A stretch of DNA of 64,000 nucleotides from JAZKFP01 sp040386355 (lineage in GTDB: Bacteria; Pseudomonadota; Gammaproteobacteria; Pseudomonadales; UBA6940): the NCBI GenBank assembly GCA_040386355.1, contig JAZKFP010000056.1, forward strand, positions 1 to 64,000, read 5' to 3'. Numbering within the stretch: the first letter of the stretch is position 1; every line of letters starts with the position of its first letter. Below are positions 44,444-54,111 of this stretch, in pieces. The notes under the pieces are model-generated. The model made no database searches. It was not told where the DNA came from and was given only the letters and a program-made list of their open reading frames with translations. The position numbers were made by a program, and so were the translations under genes.

Positions 44444-45883
44444 TTAAATATTTACCATTTTAAAATGAACCGTATTTAATTCATGTGGACTAGTTACTCC
44501 ACAGGCATGGGCAATCGTCATGACTTCTTTTACCATATTATTGTGATAATGCATAACGCGCAGGCTTTTTTCAGATACCACTAAACCACGTTGCAATCGT
44601 AAATTATGTGTTGTGATTCCGGTAGGACATGTATCTTTATTGCATTGAAGTGATTGAATACAACCAAGTGCAAACATAAATCCGCGTGCGGACTGTATCA
44701 CATCAGCCCCTGCCGCTAACGCCCAAGCTACGCGCTCTGGTGTGATCATTTTGCCAGAAACAATGATTCGAATGCGATCACGTAAATCATATTTGTGCAA
44801 TGCTTGAATTAATACAGGCAAACTTTCATACAGAAATAAACCCATGTCATCCATCAACGACATTGGAGCTGCGCCTGTACCACCTTCAGCGCCATCTAAT
44901 GTAATAAAATCTGGAGCAGATTCAATTCCATTTGTATGTACGGTTTGAAAAAAATCCTCTAACCAATTCACTCCTAAAACAAATTTAATTCCGACTGGTC
45001 GCCCAGTAATAAGGCGAACTCTTGCTATTAAATTTAATAAATCTTGTGCCGATTCCACATCTAAATGTCGATTAGGAGAAATGGAATCTTGACCTACAGG
45101 AATACCACGAATTAATGAGACTTCTGGCGTTACTTTTTTACCAGGTAAAATTCCACCTTTGCCAGGTTTTGCGCCTTGGCTCAATTTAATTTCAAACATT
45201 TTAATTTGTGGGTGTGACGCTAACACCGACAATTGCTGTTCTGACAAATTGCCTTGCGCATCTCGCACTCCATATTTAGCAGTTCCAATTTGAAAAACAA
45301 TATCGCAACCACTTTCGAGGTGATATGAAGATAATCCGCCCTCACCTGTATTTAACCAGCAACCAGCTTTTTGTGCACCATAGGATAAAGCTCTAATCGC
45401 AGGTTTTGATATTGATCCATAACTCATACCAGAAATGTTAAAAAAAGAATTGGGCTGGTATGGATAAGACGTATCAGGTCCAAATACAATTTCAGCATTT
45501 TTTTTGTTTTCGCTATCCAACCGTGGAAATGGCGCATTTAAAAAAGTAACAGAATTAGAAAAATTTGCAGGCTTTGTTGATCCGAAGGCTAAAGTAGTGT
45601 CAATATTTTTTGCTGCTCGGTACGCCCAACTTCGCTGCGCACGATTAAAAGGTAGTTCTTCTCGCTCCATAGCAAACATATATTGCCGAAAAAACTCGCC
45701 AAGCTTTTCAAAAACGTAGCGAAAGCGCCCAATCAACGGATAATTTCGACGAAGACTATGTTTTGTTTGAGACAGATCGTATAAAAACAAAACTAATATT
45801 AGAAATACCATTCCACCTACTACAACGGAAAAAGCAATTGCCATCCATTGCAGTACAAGAAAAAGCCACTCAAATTCCACCAT
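44444..45883 (-). CDS. FMN-binding glutamate-synthase-family protein, membrane-anchored
   Basis: A 479-residue protein. Two to three N-terminal hydrophobic residues-runs (WLFLVLQWMAIAFSVVVGGMVFLILVLF in pieces) anchor it, followed by a glutamate synthase central/FMN domain (GltB2-like): FNISGMSYGSISKPAIRALS, GEGGLSSYH, KPGKGGILPGKKVTPEV, DFITLDGAEGGTGAAP and VSGKMITPERVAWALAAGAD. The three-Cys segment CIQSLQCNKDTCPTG matches the iron-sulfur-type CxxxxCxxxxC. No glutaminase domain, so it is not a full GOGAT. Stand-alone homologues are widespread, their reaction is not established. A 152-bp divergent region separates it from the VWA gene. Confidence 0.88.
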   Translation of the reverse strand: MVEFEWLFLVLQWMAIAFSVVVGGMVFLILVLFLYDLSQTKHSLRRNYPLIGRFRYVFEKLGEFFRQYMFAMEREELPFNRAQRSWAYRAAKNIDTTLAFGSTKPANFSNSVTFLNAPFPRLDSENKKNAEIVFGPDTSYPYQPNSFFNISGMSYGSISKPAIRALSYGAQKAGCWLNTGEGGLSSYHLESGCDIVFQIGTAKYGVRDAQGNLSEQQLSVLASHPQIKMFEIKLSQGAKPGKGGILPGKKVTPEVSLIRGIPVGQDSISPNRHLDVESAQDLLNLIARVRLITGRPVGIKFVLGVNWLEDFFQTVHTNGIESAPDFITLDGAEGGTGAAPMSLMDDMGLFLYESLPVLIQALHKYDLRDRIRIIVSGKMITPERVAWALAAGADVIQSARGFMFALGCIQSLQCNKDTCPTGITTHNLRLQRGLVVSEKSLRVMHYHNNMVKEVMTIAHACGVTSPHELNTVHFKMVNI

Positions 45884-46035
45884 ATTGGCTCCTGAATTTT
45901 ATTGTTTGACTATAATGCAAACATCGTAAAAATCATGTTTTTCTCAGTACATGTTTTAAGCAATTGGTACAAACTGAAAAAAACAGCTTCTTAACTTTAA
46001 CTTTTCAGACATGAGTAAATGATGAGTAGGTACAT

Positions 46036-47856
46036 TTGAACAGCTCAGTATCTCAAAATTTCTTGCGCTGGTTTGTCTCACATTTCTTTTTAAAGACATG
46101 CATTAAACAGTTTTGCATTTTAGTAGTGATCGGGCTTCTAATCGTACACGTTTCTCTAGTCTATGCGGCTGACACTGTAGCAGAAACTCGTGTTTTGATT
46201 GATGTTTCTGGTAGCATGAAGGAAACCGATCCAAAAAATTTAAGAAAAACTGCTCTTACTTTATTTATTAATCTTTTACCTATAAATAGCAAAGCAAGTG
46301 TTGATATTTTTGACGCAGATAGAAAAAATATTATTCCATTTAATGTAGTTAATATGGGCTGGAAAAAAAAATCCACCCAGCACATTCAAAAAATTCATTC
46401 CAATGGATTATGGACCGACATAGGTTCAGCGTTGGATCATTCGTTAAACGAATTCACAGATGTACCAGAAGAATATAAAACAAACCCTTATGAATTTTCC
46501 ACTCAACGACAAATTGTTTTACTAACAGATGGTAAAATTGATGTAGAAAAATCTGAAAATAATAGTAGTGAGCGTCAGCGTGTGCTGCACGATGTTATTC
46601 GAAAAGCCCAAAGCTTAGGTATTAAAATTCATACTATTGCGCTCTCTGAAAATGCAGATAAAGAATTACTTGAAGCGCTCGCACTACATACAGAAGCTGC
46701 CTACGTGGTAGCAGATTCTTCAGAAGCATTAACTGAAAAATTTTTATCAATCATGAATCAAGCAACAAAACCTGAACAACTACCTATACAAGGTAATCAA
46801 TTCACCATAGATTCATCGATTAAAGAATTTACTTTACTTGCGTTTAGAAAATCTGATAGCGCACCTATTGTCTTAATTACGCCTGAAAAAGAAAGTATCA
46901 CCCCTATACGAAAAAAAGATAACGTTCAATGGGTCACTGAAAAAGAATATGATTTATTAACTGTTATTGAACCTGCACCAGGACAATGGACTATACAAGG
47001 GCAAGTTGATCCGGACAGTCAAATCACTATTGTCAGCGATTTGGAACTTAATTTTGGTAAATTGGCTCGCCATATTGAATCACAAGAAAAAATTGAATTT
47101 AACTTCTTTCTTACTGAAGATAAAAAAACAATAATTGAACCTAGATTTTTAAAATTAATTTCTTTTGAATTTATCCAAAAACATGCAGACAAGAGTTGGA
47201 AAACCTTACTAGGCTTTGGACAGCCTAATTTTACAATTCCTTCTGATGGAATTTATAGAATTCCATTAGTGGAAACTTTACTGCCAGGTGAAAATAAACT
47301 AAAAGTTATTGTGAATGGCAGAACGTTTCAACGCCAAAAAACCTATCAGCTTACTGTGCATTCAGCAAAAATTCCTGACCGTCCAGGTATTGATTCAGAA
47401 TTTGTTGAAACAAAAAAAACCCCTGCTGATGTAATTGAAAAAGTCGAAACAAAATCAGTACAAACAACCACAGCACCAGCAATAAAATCACCTTCTTCAA
47501 AAAGCGAAAATAAGAAACCATTAATTAAAGAACAAAAGCCTAAAACTAAAAAAGATAAACAAAGATTTTTGTGGAGCTTTGGGTTTTGGTTAAGCGTTAT
47601 TATCGTAAATACTGGATTACTTGTAGGATTTATTATTTGGATGATTAAAAGAAAAAATAGTAAAGACGAGGATATAGAAAAAATTGAAAAATTTATTGCA
47701 TCAAACTCTGATGAGAAAGCACCGATTGCAACTTCAACTACTGAACCTGAGCAAGAGTCAATTGAAACTGCGAGCATAGATGCTGATGAGGAAAAAACAG
47801 AAGTAGATTCTGCGTTAAGCGAATTAGGTAATCTGCTAAATGACCAGAAAAAATAA
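46036..47856 (+). CDS. von Willebrand factor A domain membrane protein
   Basis: A signal or anchor segment (CILVVIGLLIVHVSLVYAA) precedes a periplasmic VWA domain with MIDAS DVSGS (56-60) and the acidic TDG (LLTDGKID). A beta-rich region follows, then a Thr/Lys-rich linker. A second membrane helix (FWLSVIIVNTGLLVGFIIWM) and an acidic cytoplasmic tail end the 606-residue protein. The orientation is thus periplasmic adhesion-like domain with a short cytosolic tail. Start is TTG with TAGG five bases upstream, tentative. Similar to TIGR03503-type proteins of gammaproteobacteria in layout; function unknown. Confidence 0.84.
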   Translation: MNSSVSQNFLRWFVSHFFLKTCIKQFCILVVIGLLIVHVSLVYAADTVAETRVLIDVSGSMKETDPKNLRKTALTLFINLLPINSKASVDIFDADRKNIIPFNVVNMGWKKKSTQHIQKIHSNGLWTDIGSALDHSLNEFTDVPEEYKTNPYEFSTQRQIVLLTDGKIDVEKSENNSSERQRVLHDVIRKAQSLGIKIHTIALSENADKELLEALALHTEAAYVVADSSEALTEKFLSIMNQATKPEQLPIQGNQFTIDSSIKEFTLLAFRKSDSAPIVLITPEKESITPIRKKDNVQWVTEKEYDLLTVIEPAPGQWTIQGQVDPDSQITIVSDLELNFGKLARHIESQEKIEFNFFLTEDKKTIIEPRFLKLISFEFIQKHADKSWKTLLGFGQPNFTIPSDGIYRIPLVETLLPGENKLKVIVNGRTFQRQKTYQLTVHSAKIPDRPGIDSEFVETKKTPADVIEKVETKSVQTTTAPAIKSPSSKSENKKPLIKEQKPKTKKDKQRFLWSFGFWLSVIIVNTGLLVGFIIWMIKRKNSKDEDIEKIEKFIASNSDEKAPIATSTTEPEQESIETASIDADEEKTEVDSALSELGNLLNDQKK

Positions 47857-47862
47857 AAAACG

Positions 47863-48252
47863 CTAAGTTTGAATTGAAGTTTTATTTTTTGCTGAAGATT
47901 TTGGTATTTTCTTTAAAGAATTTTTGCTAAATAATGTTAAAATTATATATAGTAATAATCCTAAAGACGTCACTAATAAAGAGGTTGTGATAAAAATTGG
48001 AATAATTGATTCAATCTCTTCTGGCCCCACTAAAACACCATTAAATATTGCAACCACTAATGCGGGTACTAACCAACCTTCTTGTTGCCACTCAATAGGA
48101 ACAATAGAAAGTACTGCCAAGTTAGCCCACAAAAGATATCGAATAATCTTTGGCCTTAGCCAAAACGTTGTATAAATAAAAATACACCCTATCACAGCCA
48201 CAGCCATAACATACACTACCCAAATTGCTGTGTACTCAGTATCTGACAACAT
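47863..48252 (-). CDS. small four-helix inner-membrane protein, 129 aa
   Basis: Four hydrophobic segments (WVVYVMAVAVIGCIFIYTTF, YLLWANLAVLSIVPI, LVPALVVAIFNGVLVG, IPIFITTSLLVTSLGLLLYIIL) and a Lys/Ser-rich cytoplasmic tail. No family recognised with certainty. Convergent with the VWA gene, with only six bases between the stops. Conserved gammaproteobacterial orphans of this size beside rnd are common, but I cannot assign a role. Confidence 0.72.
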   Translation of the reverse strand: MLSDTEYTAIWVVYVMAVAVIGCIFIYTTFWLRPKIIRYLLWANLAVLSIVPIEWQQEGWLVPALVVAIFNGVLVGPEEIESIIPIFITTSLLVTSLGLLLYIILTLFSKNSLKKIPKSSAKNKTSIQT

Positions 48253-48335
48253 AAATTTCCTTTATTCAAATTGGGCGGATTCGTAAAATATGTGCAATGA
48301 TTATTAAATTAAAGTTGTTTATTAAAAAATGGTAT

Positions 48336-49607
48336 TTATTCATTGGCAGTTAATGAAGTATTCAAACTTCCAGTTGCAGTATAAGATTGCAAGCTCGTTA
48401 AATAGTCTTTTAATTCAATTGAATTTTGATCTAAAACCTGCAGTAAGTCTGGCAAAATTTGTTCAGATCGCCATCCAATAAATGCAAGATAAGATTCAGT
48501 CTGTTGATTTAAAAGCATAGCCAAATGGTTGCGTAATAATCCATTCAGCCATCGCTTTGAAGCAAGAATATTGCGTGGTAAACCCAATTTATTTGCCCAT
48601 ACGTTAATAACATCAGCCATTTGTTGCTGTACTTTTCTCGTACTGCGCCCCAGTGGTGGCAAAGGCAACTCTAAAAAATTAATGCTATTTTCGCTGTGAT
48701 TCATAACATCGATGCATTCTTCAGCATAGGGCCAAAAACGATGATGCACTGAATTTTTTACTTGAGATAAAATATTTTTTAATTGCGAAAAAGAGGTAAT
48801 GTTATATTCAGCCATTTTATAGAGATGGACATCACTAATTAACCAACGTCTGGGAATATTTAATTCTCGCACCTTATTTTCTCGCCACTCGCACAATTTA
48901 TACAAACGAGCCCGTTGTACATGTGATAAAAACCAAGCGTCACTAATTTCAAGCCAATAATTTTTAGGATTTACAGTTTTTGGTTGTAATATCCATTGGC
49001 AATCTTCGTACACATAAGACCAATGCTGATTTTTTTCTAACTTCTCGCGAAGAATCGGATATAACAGCGCCACGACTTGAGCATCCGCTGCAGCGTAGAT
49101 TAATTGCTCATCTGATAATGGACGTTGTAACCAGTTGGATTGAGTTTCAGCTTTAGGCAATGGTAAATCTAACCATTCTTCTACGAGTTTTTGTAAGCCT
49201 CGCGAACCGCCTTCTCTTAAATATGCATCCGCCCACTGTGTATCAAAAAGATTATGTGGTGACATACCCATTTGATGCAGCATTTCAATATCTTCTTGAC
49301 CCGAATGAACAACTTTTTGAATTGCAGGATTTTTTAAAATGTGCTGCAAAACTGTGCTATGAATTGCATCACCTTGTGCACAATCAATTAAAAAAACCTG
49401 TTCGGTATTGGAAATTTGTAATAAGGCAGGCTTTAAAAAAAAAGTAGTTTGACGCTCAAATTCACAGTCCAAACTAACAAAAAATGCTTGCAAAAAATTA
49501 TTTAAAACTGCGTCGCATTCAACTCCAGTACTAAGCCATTGAATAGATTTTACATTGAGTTTTTGCATTAGAGGATAAGAAGTTAAATCGTGCGAGAATG
49601 AGGACAT
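48336..49607 (-). CDS. rnd: ribonuclease D
   Basis: 3'-to-5' exoribonuclease of the DEDDy group used in tRNA 3' maturation. Exonuclease motif I has D47 and E49 (LDCEFERQTTFFLKPALLQI), motif II is in VVHSGQEDIEML and FDTQWADAYL, motif III is YAAADAQ (Y and D). HRDC-like helical region follows with LCEWRENKVRELNIPRRWL. Length 423 is slightly longer than the usual 375 with a Ser/Thr-rich tail. Minus strand, 52 bases from recR. Confidence 0.92.
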   Translation of the reverse strand: MSSFSHDLTSYPLMQKLNVKSIQWLSTGVECDAVLNNFLQAFFVSLDCEFERQTTFFLKPALLQISNTEQVFLIDCAQGDAIHSTVLQHILKNPAIQKVVHSGQEDIEMLHQMGMSPHNLFDTQWADAYLREGGSRGLQKLVEEWLDLPLPKAETQSNWLQRPLSDEQLIYAAADAQVVALLYPILREKLEKNQHWSYVYEDCQWILQPKTVNPKNYWLEISDAWFLSHVQRARLYKLCEWRENKVRELNIPRRWLISDVHLYKMAEYNITSFSQLKNILSQVKNSVHHRFWPYAEECIDVMNHSENSINFLELPLPPLGRSTRKVQQQMADVINVWANKLGLPRNILASKRWLNGLLRNHLAMLLNQQTESYLAFIGWRSEQILPDLLQVLDQNSIELKDYLTSLQSYTATGSLNTSLTANE

Positions 49608-49659
49608 TGTGTCTCTTTATTTTGTAGTGAGGCAATACACTTATTATGAAGTGGTTGAA

Positions 49660-50265
49660 TTATACTGAAACCGTGCGACGTCCTGAGAAGGCATGTTGCA
49701 TGGTGATTCCGTCGACGTACTCTAGTTCGCCCCCCATAGGAACACCATAAGCAATACGGGAGATAATAACCGAAGCATCTTTAACTAACTCAGAAATATA
49801 ATGCGCTGTAGCTTCACCTTCTACAGTTGAATTAGTCGCCAATATTAATTCGTCAATATTTTCAGAAATTATTCGTTGTTTGAGGCGGTACAATCCTAAT
49901 TCTTCTGGGCCAACACCATCTAAAGGTGATAATTGTCCCATTAAGACAAAATATTTACCCCGGTAAACATTCGCTTGCTCAATTGCAATAACATCTAAAG
50001 GTGAATGCACCACACACAGTTGTTGGTTAGATCGTGATACATCTTGGCATTGTGCGCACAATGCATGATCACTTAAATTTCGACATAGTTCGCAATGACG
50101 TACTGTTTTAATTGCATGTTGAATAGATTGAGCGAGATGTCCTGCCCCGCCCTGATCTTTATGAATTAAATGAAACGCTAAACGCTGTGCGGATTTTGGT
50201 CCAATGCCCGGTAAACGGGTCAGAGCATTCATCAGCTGCTCAAGTGCTGGACTAAAACCTCGCAT
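49660..50265 (-). CDS. recR: recombination mediator RecR
   Basis: Ring-forming partner of RecO and RecF in loading RecA at gaps. Helix-hairpin-helix LTRLPGIGPKSAQRLAFHL (16-34), four-Cys zinc site CELCRNLSDHALCAQC (57-72), and Toprim signatures DVIAIE and LATNSTVEGEATAHYI. Length 201 is standard. Downstream of ybaB on the minus strand with a 43-bp gap, the conserved dnaX-ybaB-recR order. Confidence 0.96.
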   Translation of the reverse strand: MRGFSPALEQLMNALTRLPGIGPKSAQRLAFHLIHKDQGGAGHLAQSIQHAIKTVRHCELCRNLSDHALCAQCQDVSRSNQQLCVVHSPLDVIAIEQANVYRGKYFVLMGQLSPLDGVGPEELGLYRLKQRIISENIDELILATNSTVEGEATAHYISELVKDASVIISRIAYGVPMGGELEYVDGITMQHAFSGRRTVSV

Positions 50266-50308
50266 AGTTTCAATTTCCCTATAATTTTTTGTTTACGCTT
50301 TCCATCTA

Positions 50309-50647
50309 TTATGCTTTAAAGTCGTTGCCAAAGCCTGGAATATTGAAATCCGCTGGTAGTTCAATTTGACTTGCAAGATTAACTAATTTGTCGGTGCGTA
50401 ATTTTTCGATTTTTACCATTGCATCTTTAAATGCCGATAGCACTAAATCTTCAACTACATTAACAGCACTCATCATTAAACTTGGATCAATTTTAACGGA
50501 TTGAGGTGTATTTGTTCCGTCCACAACAATCACAACCATTCCTGCACCTGCTTCACCGGTCGCACGTAAGCCTTCAATTTCTTTTTGCGTACCCATCATC
50601 GTTTGTTGAAGTTGTTCAGCATTTTTAAATAAATCGCTTAAAGACAT
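50309..50647 (-). CDS. ybaB: YbaB/EbfC nucleoid-associated protein
   Basis: Small dimeric nucleoid protein. LFKNAEQLQQTMMGTQKEIE forms the N-terminal helix, and KIDPSLM with DLVLSAFKDAM are the usual core. 112 residues. It lies between dnaX and recR, an arrangement kept across bacteria, hinting at a repair or replication role. Confidence 0.94.
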   Translation of the reverse strand: MSLSDLFKNAEQLQQTMMGTQKEIEGLRATGEAGAGMVVIVVDGTNTPQSVKIDPSLMMSAVNVVEDLVLSAFKDAMVKIEKLRTDKLVNLASQIELPADFNIPGFGNDFKA

Positions 50648-50790
50648 ACTTTTCTCCGTTTATAAAAGGGTTTTACATAGCCATCACATCCTACTGACAA
50701 TCTGTGCTGATTACGTGAATAGCTGTGTATCTAAAGTGCAGTAAATATAAAAAGTTGTTACGAAGTGCTACAAATATCTGGATAAAATCA

Positions 50791-52590
50791 TTATTGAGCA
50801 ACGATGTTAACCCAATCTACCGCAAGTTCTTGAATTAAAAACCGCCCCCAAGGCGTTTGTTCAAATTCTTGTTTAGCCTGTAATTCTTTTTGTTTAAGAC
50901 GTTTGGTTTCAATAGATCGTGGCGTTGAATGCGTATTGATTTGCCCAATTTGCCACTGAATTTTAAAATCCTGCTGTTGATCCTTTAGGGTTTCTACAAT
51001 TCGAATTTTTACGGCATCTGACAAAATATTGGCGCATTCTTCTGGTATTTTTACCAGCCAACCCTGAGGTTGTTTTATAGCATCCGAATCCATCATTACA
51101 GCACGAGCAACACCTTTTAAAGCACTATTTAAAATGCATTCTGCCCACTCAACATATTCCGCCGAATCGGTCGCGATTGATGATTGAGTAATGATTTCTT
51201 CTTTTGAAAATTCAACTGCATTAGATGATTTTGTAAGAATTTCTACAGGAATATTATTTGAAGCTACATACCCTGAATCATTTAAAAAAGCTTGGTTCTC
51301 AGAAGATGTAATTTCAGGCAATTCAACCGATAACTCTACAAAATCTTTAATTTTTTTTTTGTCGTCTTGTACAGATTCAGACTGAGTATTTTCAGCTATT
51401 GATTTTTCAGATAAGTGATTTGGCACACACGCAATCATACGTAGTAAAGCCATTTCAAAACCTTGTACAGGCGATGCAGCTAAAGCTAAGTCTCGTCGGC
51501 CTTGTAATAAGGCTTGATACATAAGTTGGACTTCAGCGACTGAAAAACTCTGAGCAAATTTTAACCATTTTTTATATTCAAGCGAAGTATATTGCTTGAA
51601 AATATTCTGCTCACCCAGAATTTGTATCATAGCAATATTATGAAACCACTGAAGTAGCGTTGCCATTGCGCGATCAATGTCAGCACCACTGTGCGTAATT
51701 TCATGCATTGATGAAATAACACGTGAAATATCAGTTGTTGCTAGCCCTTCTACAATATTCGAAATTAAAACGGAGTCAACTAAACCCAGCATACTTCGAA
51801 CCACGGCTACGCTAACTTGATTCTTTCCTTGAGCAATCGCTTGATCGAGCAACGTTAAAGCATCACGTACACTACCACTCGCCAATAATGCAATATCTTC
51901 TAACGCCTCTTGCTCAGCAAAAACCTGTTCAGCGTGCGTTACCTTAATAAGCTGTTGAGTAATTAACTCGGCGGATAACGGGCGCAAATGAAAATGTACG
52001 CACCGCGACACTACAGTGACTGGTAATTTCTGCGGATCGGTGGTTGCAAATAAAAATTGTACATGCGCAGGCGGTTCTTCCAAGGTTTTTAACAAGGCGT
52101 TAAAACTATGGTTAGAAAGCATATGAACTTCGTCAATTAAAAAAACTTTATATCGACCTACAGAAGGAACGTATTGGGTTTGTTCGAGTAATTCACGAAT
52201 ATCATCTACGCCGGTACGTGACGCCGCATCAATTTCCAAAACATCAATAAATCGACCTTGTTGAATTGCATTACAAGCCGAACATTTTCCACAAGGTTGA
52301 GCACTGATTCCTATTTCACAATTTAAAGCACGCGCAACCAGGCGGGCTAAGGTTGTTTTACCAACTCCGCGAGTACCAGAAAATAAATAAGCATGATGAA
52401 AATGGTTTGTCTGAAAACTGTGTTGTAGCGCTTGAATAATTGGGTCTTGACCAATGACATCTTCAAAATGATGAGGACGCCACGTTCGTGCCAGAGCTAA
52501 GGTAGTACGACTCGACTCTGTTGCATTCAACAAAGAAGATGGGGCCGTAGAATGCTCATTCGGTAAAGTGGCCAATACTTGAATGCTCAA
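50791..52590 (-). CDS. dnaX: DNA polymerase III subunit tau/gamma
   Basis: Clamp-loader ATPase. Walker A GTRGVGKTT (72-80), zinc site C91-x8-C100-x2-C103-x2-C106, DEVHML, and sensor LFATTDPQKLP. Domains I-III end near residue 375; the acidic, variable domain IV/V tail runs to 599. Codons 411-413 are part of an A10 run at which slippage into either alternative frame meets a stop within one to seven codons, so a gamma-type product is predicted. The start is TTG without an obvious ribosome binding site, but MSIQVLA matches the usual DnaX N-terminus. About 27 extra residues are inserted between it and the RTWRP segment. Encoded next to ffs and ahead of ybaB-recR. Confidence 0.94.
   Translation of the reverse strand: MSIQVLATLPNEHSTAPSSLLNATESSRTTLALARTWRPHHFEDVIGQDPIIQALQHSFQTNHFHHAYLFSGTRGVGKTTLARLVARALNCEIGISAQPCGKCSACNAIQQGRFIDVLEIDAASRTGVDDIRELLEQTQYVPSVGRYKVFLIDEVHMLSNHSFNALLKTLEEPPAHVQFLFATTDPQKLPVTVVSRCVHFHLRPLSAELITQQLIKVTHAEQVFAEQEALEDIALLASGSVRDALTLLDQAIAQGKNQVSVAVVRSMLGLVDSVLISNIVEGLATTDISRVISSMHEITHSGADIDRAMATLLQWFHNIAMIQILGEQNIFKQYTSLEYKKWLKFAQSFSVAEVQLMYQALLQGRRDLALAASPVQGFEMALLRMIACVPNHLSEKSIAENTQSESVQDDKKKIKDFVELSVELPEITSSENQAFLNDSGYVASNNIPVEILTKSSNAVEFSKEEIITQSSIATDSAEYVEWAECILNSALKGVARAVMMDSDAIKQPQGWLVKIPEECANILSDAVKIRIVETLKDQQQDFKIQWQIGQINTHSTPRSIETKRLKQKELQAKQEFEQTPWGRFLIQELAVDWVNIVAQ
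51347..51360 (-). promoter_or_regulatory. A10 slippery run in dnaX (possible gamma-subunit frameshift site)
   Basis: Coding strand shows ten A from 51360 to 51351. In frame they encode K411-K413 plus the A of ATT. One base back (or one A inserted in mRNA) gives AAT TAA, a stop after one residue; the other direction gives stop TAG after a few codons. The position, between domains III and IV, matches known gamma termini. Confidence 0.6.
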
Positions 52591-52626
52591 TTTGAGTTTT
52601 AGAAATAGGTTGTATTGAATTTAGAT

Positions 52627-52738
52627 GGAGGCAACGCCACCAGCCACACTTCGGCACAAAATCACTTATTACCGTTGCTCCCTTCCGGGCCTGGCGGGGT
52701 TCACAAGTAGACCTTTGCGAAGGAACCGATGGGCTGCC
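52627..52738 (-). ncRNA. ffs: 4.5S signal recognition particle RNA (small type)
   Basis: On the minus strand the conserved SRP core is plain: ACCCCGCCAGGCCCGGAAGG followed by GAGCAACGG, the GGAAG tetraloop region and both Ffh-binding internal loops. Flanks GGCAGCCCATCGG (5') and TGGCGTTGCCTCC (3') can pair to close the hairpin. Ends are estimated within about five bases. Upstream of dnaX, the usual gammaproteobacterial position. Confidence 0.92.
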
Positions 52739-52933
52739 ATAAAACATGACGAATACTGAGTGCTCGTCAGGAAGCGTATTCTCTTCTAAGTTCATCAAAA
52801 ATGCAAAAAAATATTCGGATTTTTTAGTTTTAAGGTGTATAAAAGGCTGCGTACAAAAAAGAATTGAAGTTCAAAAGGGTCTTCGGTATAAATGCAGGAT
52901 ATTTATTAAGACTGTCGCCGGGGCTACCTAATA

Positions 52934-53983
52934 ATGTCTGTTTCATCTGTTATTGAGCAAGCACGAACGATCATAAATGAATTGCCACAACAATTTGCTA
53001 AACAATCGATTATTTCTCACGTTTCGCGTTTAACAAATCCTATAAACAACCTAAGATCGCCACCTTCCACATTAAACAAAAGAATTGATTCCATAAAAGA
53101 AACACCTTTTTCTAAGCGTGTACGTACCACAGCGAAAGATGCAGTTCGAAATGGTAATATTGCTCATATTAATGGGGATACAGGTCTTACGGATAAAGGC
53201 AAAGCTATTCATAGTCGATGTTGGATGAAAACTCCCGATGCAGGTCTAATCCTGAAAACATGCGCGGATAATCCAAAAGCCAAGCAGTATCTTGAAAATT
53301 CAGTACGTAAGTTAATTGAGACTCATTACCACCCTTCTCAACAGAAAGAGGTTTTCGAAACCATATTAAAAGGTATTGACTTGGCGTGCGCTAACCCTTC
53401 AAACCTTACTTTAAACAAGCAAGGTTATCTAGCACCTGAGGTTGAACAAAGTTCGGAGATGATCACGCGTCTTTTTCATATGAATGACCTTAAAGCCTCC
53501 AATATTATGGACAAAAATGATGGAGGAACTGACGATATGATGAGATGCAAAGTCAGTTTCCTCTTGGGGGAATATGCCCCACCATTCGTATTAATTACTA
53601 ATATGAAGGGTAAATGGCAATTTTTTGATGAACATCGAAATTTAAAAGACGAAATGAATATTAATCCTACTGTTCCAATCATTATTCATACTGAAAAGAT
53701 AAATAAAAAGGGTGAAAAAGAAGGCCATTTTGAGCTGTTAATACCTAAAGGATGTAATTTAAAACCAACTGATGTGATTTATAGCCACCAGCTTGAGTTG
53801 CCATCTAATACTTTGCCATGCCCACTATCTATGCTTAACTTTCCAAATCTTAATGATTTAAATAATAAAGATAAATCTGATGATCAAAAATCTACCTCGT
53901 CTGTTTTAAATCAGCAGTTAGAACATTTCTTACAACACCAACGTGAAAAGCTGATAGAAGAGCAATCTTCTAGCCGTTTATAG
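52934..53983 (+). CDS. hypothetical protein, 349 aa, possible secreted effector
   Basis: No family recognised. Soluble, no signal peptide and no membrane helix. Basic N-terminal third (LNKRIDSIKETPFSKRVRTTAKDAVR), a central globular part with GEYAPPFVLITNMKGKWQFFDEH, and a Ser/Gln/Glu-rich C-terminus with REKLIEEQSSSRL at the end. The EE pair about ten residues from a polar, flexible C-terminus resembles the E-block style signal of Dot/Icm substrates, which is suggestive only. A lone gene between ffs and the next orphan, with no homologous neighbours. Function unknown. Confidence 0.7.
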   Translation: MSVSSVIEQARTIINELPQQFAKQSIISHVSRLTNPINNLRSPPSTLNKRIDSIKETPFSKRVRTTAKDAVRNGNIAHINGDTGLTDKGKAIHSRCWMKTPDAGLILKTCADNPKAKQYLENSVRKLIETHYHPSQQKEVFETILKGIDLACANPSNLTLNKQGYLAPEVEQSSEMITRLFHMNDLKASNIMDKNDGGTDDMMRCKVSFLLGEYAPPFVLITNMKGKWQFFDEHRNLKDEMNINPTVPIIIHTEKINKKGEKEGHFELLIPKGCNLKPTDVIYSHQLELPSNTLPCPLSMLNFPNLNDLNNKDKSDDQKSTSSVLNQQLEHFLQHQREKLIEEQSSSRL

Positions 53984-54111
53984 AAATAAGCTCTGGGTAT
54001 TTACACAGATTAACATTTCTTCAAAAACCGTTACCGATTTTCCCCTGCAGCTTCTTGAGGTTCGCATAAGCTTTATTAATTCAATGCAGCGAAATTCTGC
54101 TGTTTATTGTT

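Noticed and set aside
47346..47777. 143-residue minus-strand frame with hydrophobic stretches
   Set aside because: Reverse reading of the Lys/Glu/Thr-rich tail and membrane helix of the VWA protein; no start signals.
52746..52931. 61-residue frame between ffs and the 349-residue orphan
   Set aside because: Weak start, basic low-complexity translation, and it overlaps the ffs promoter region.
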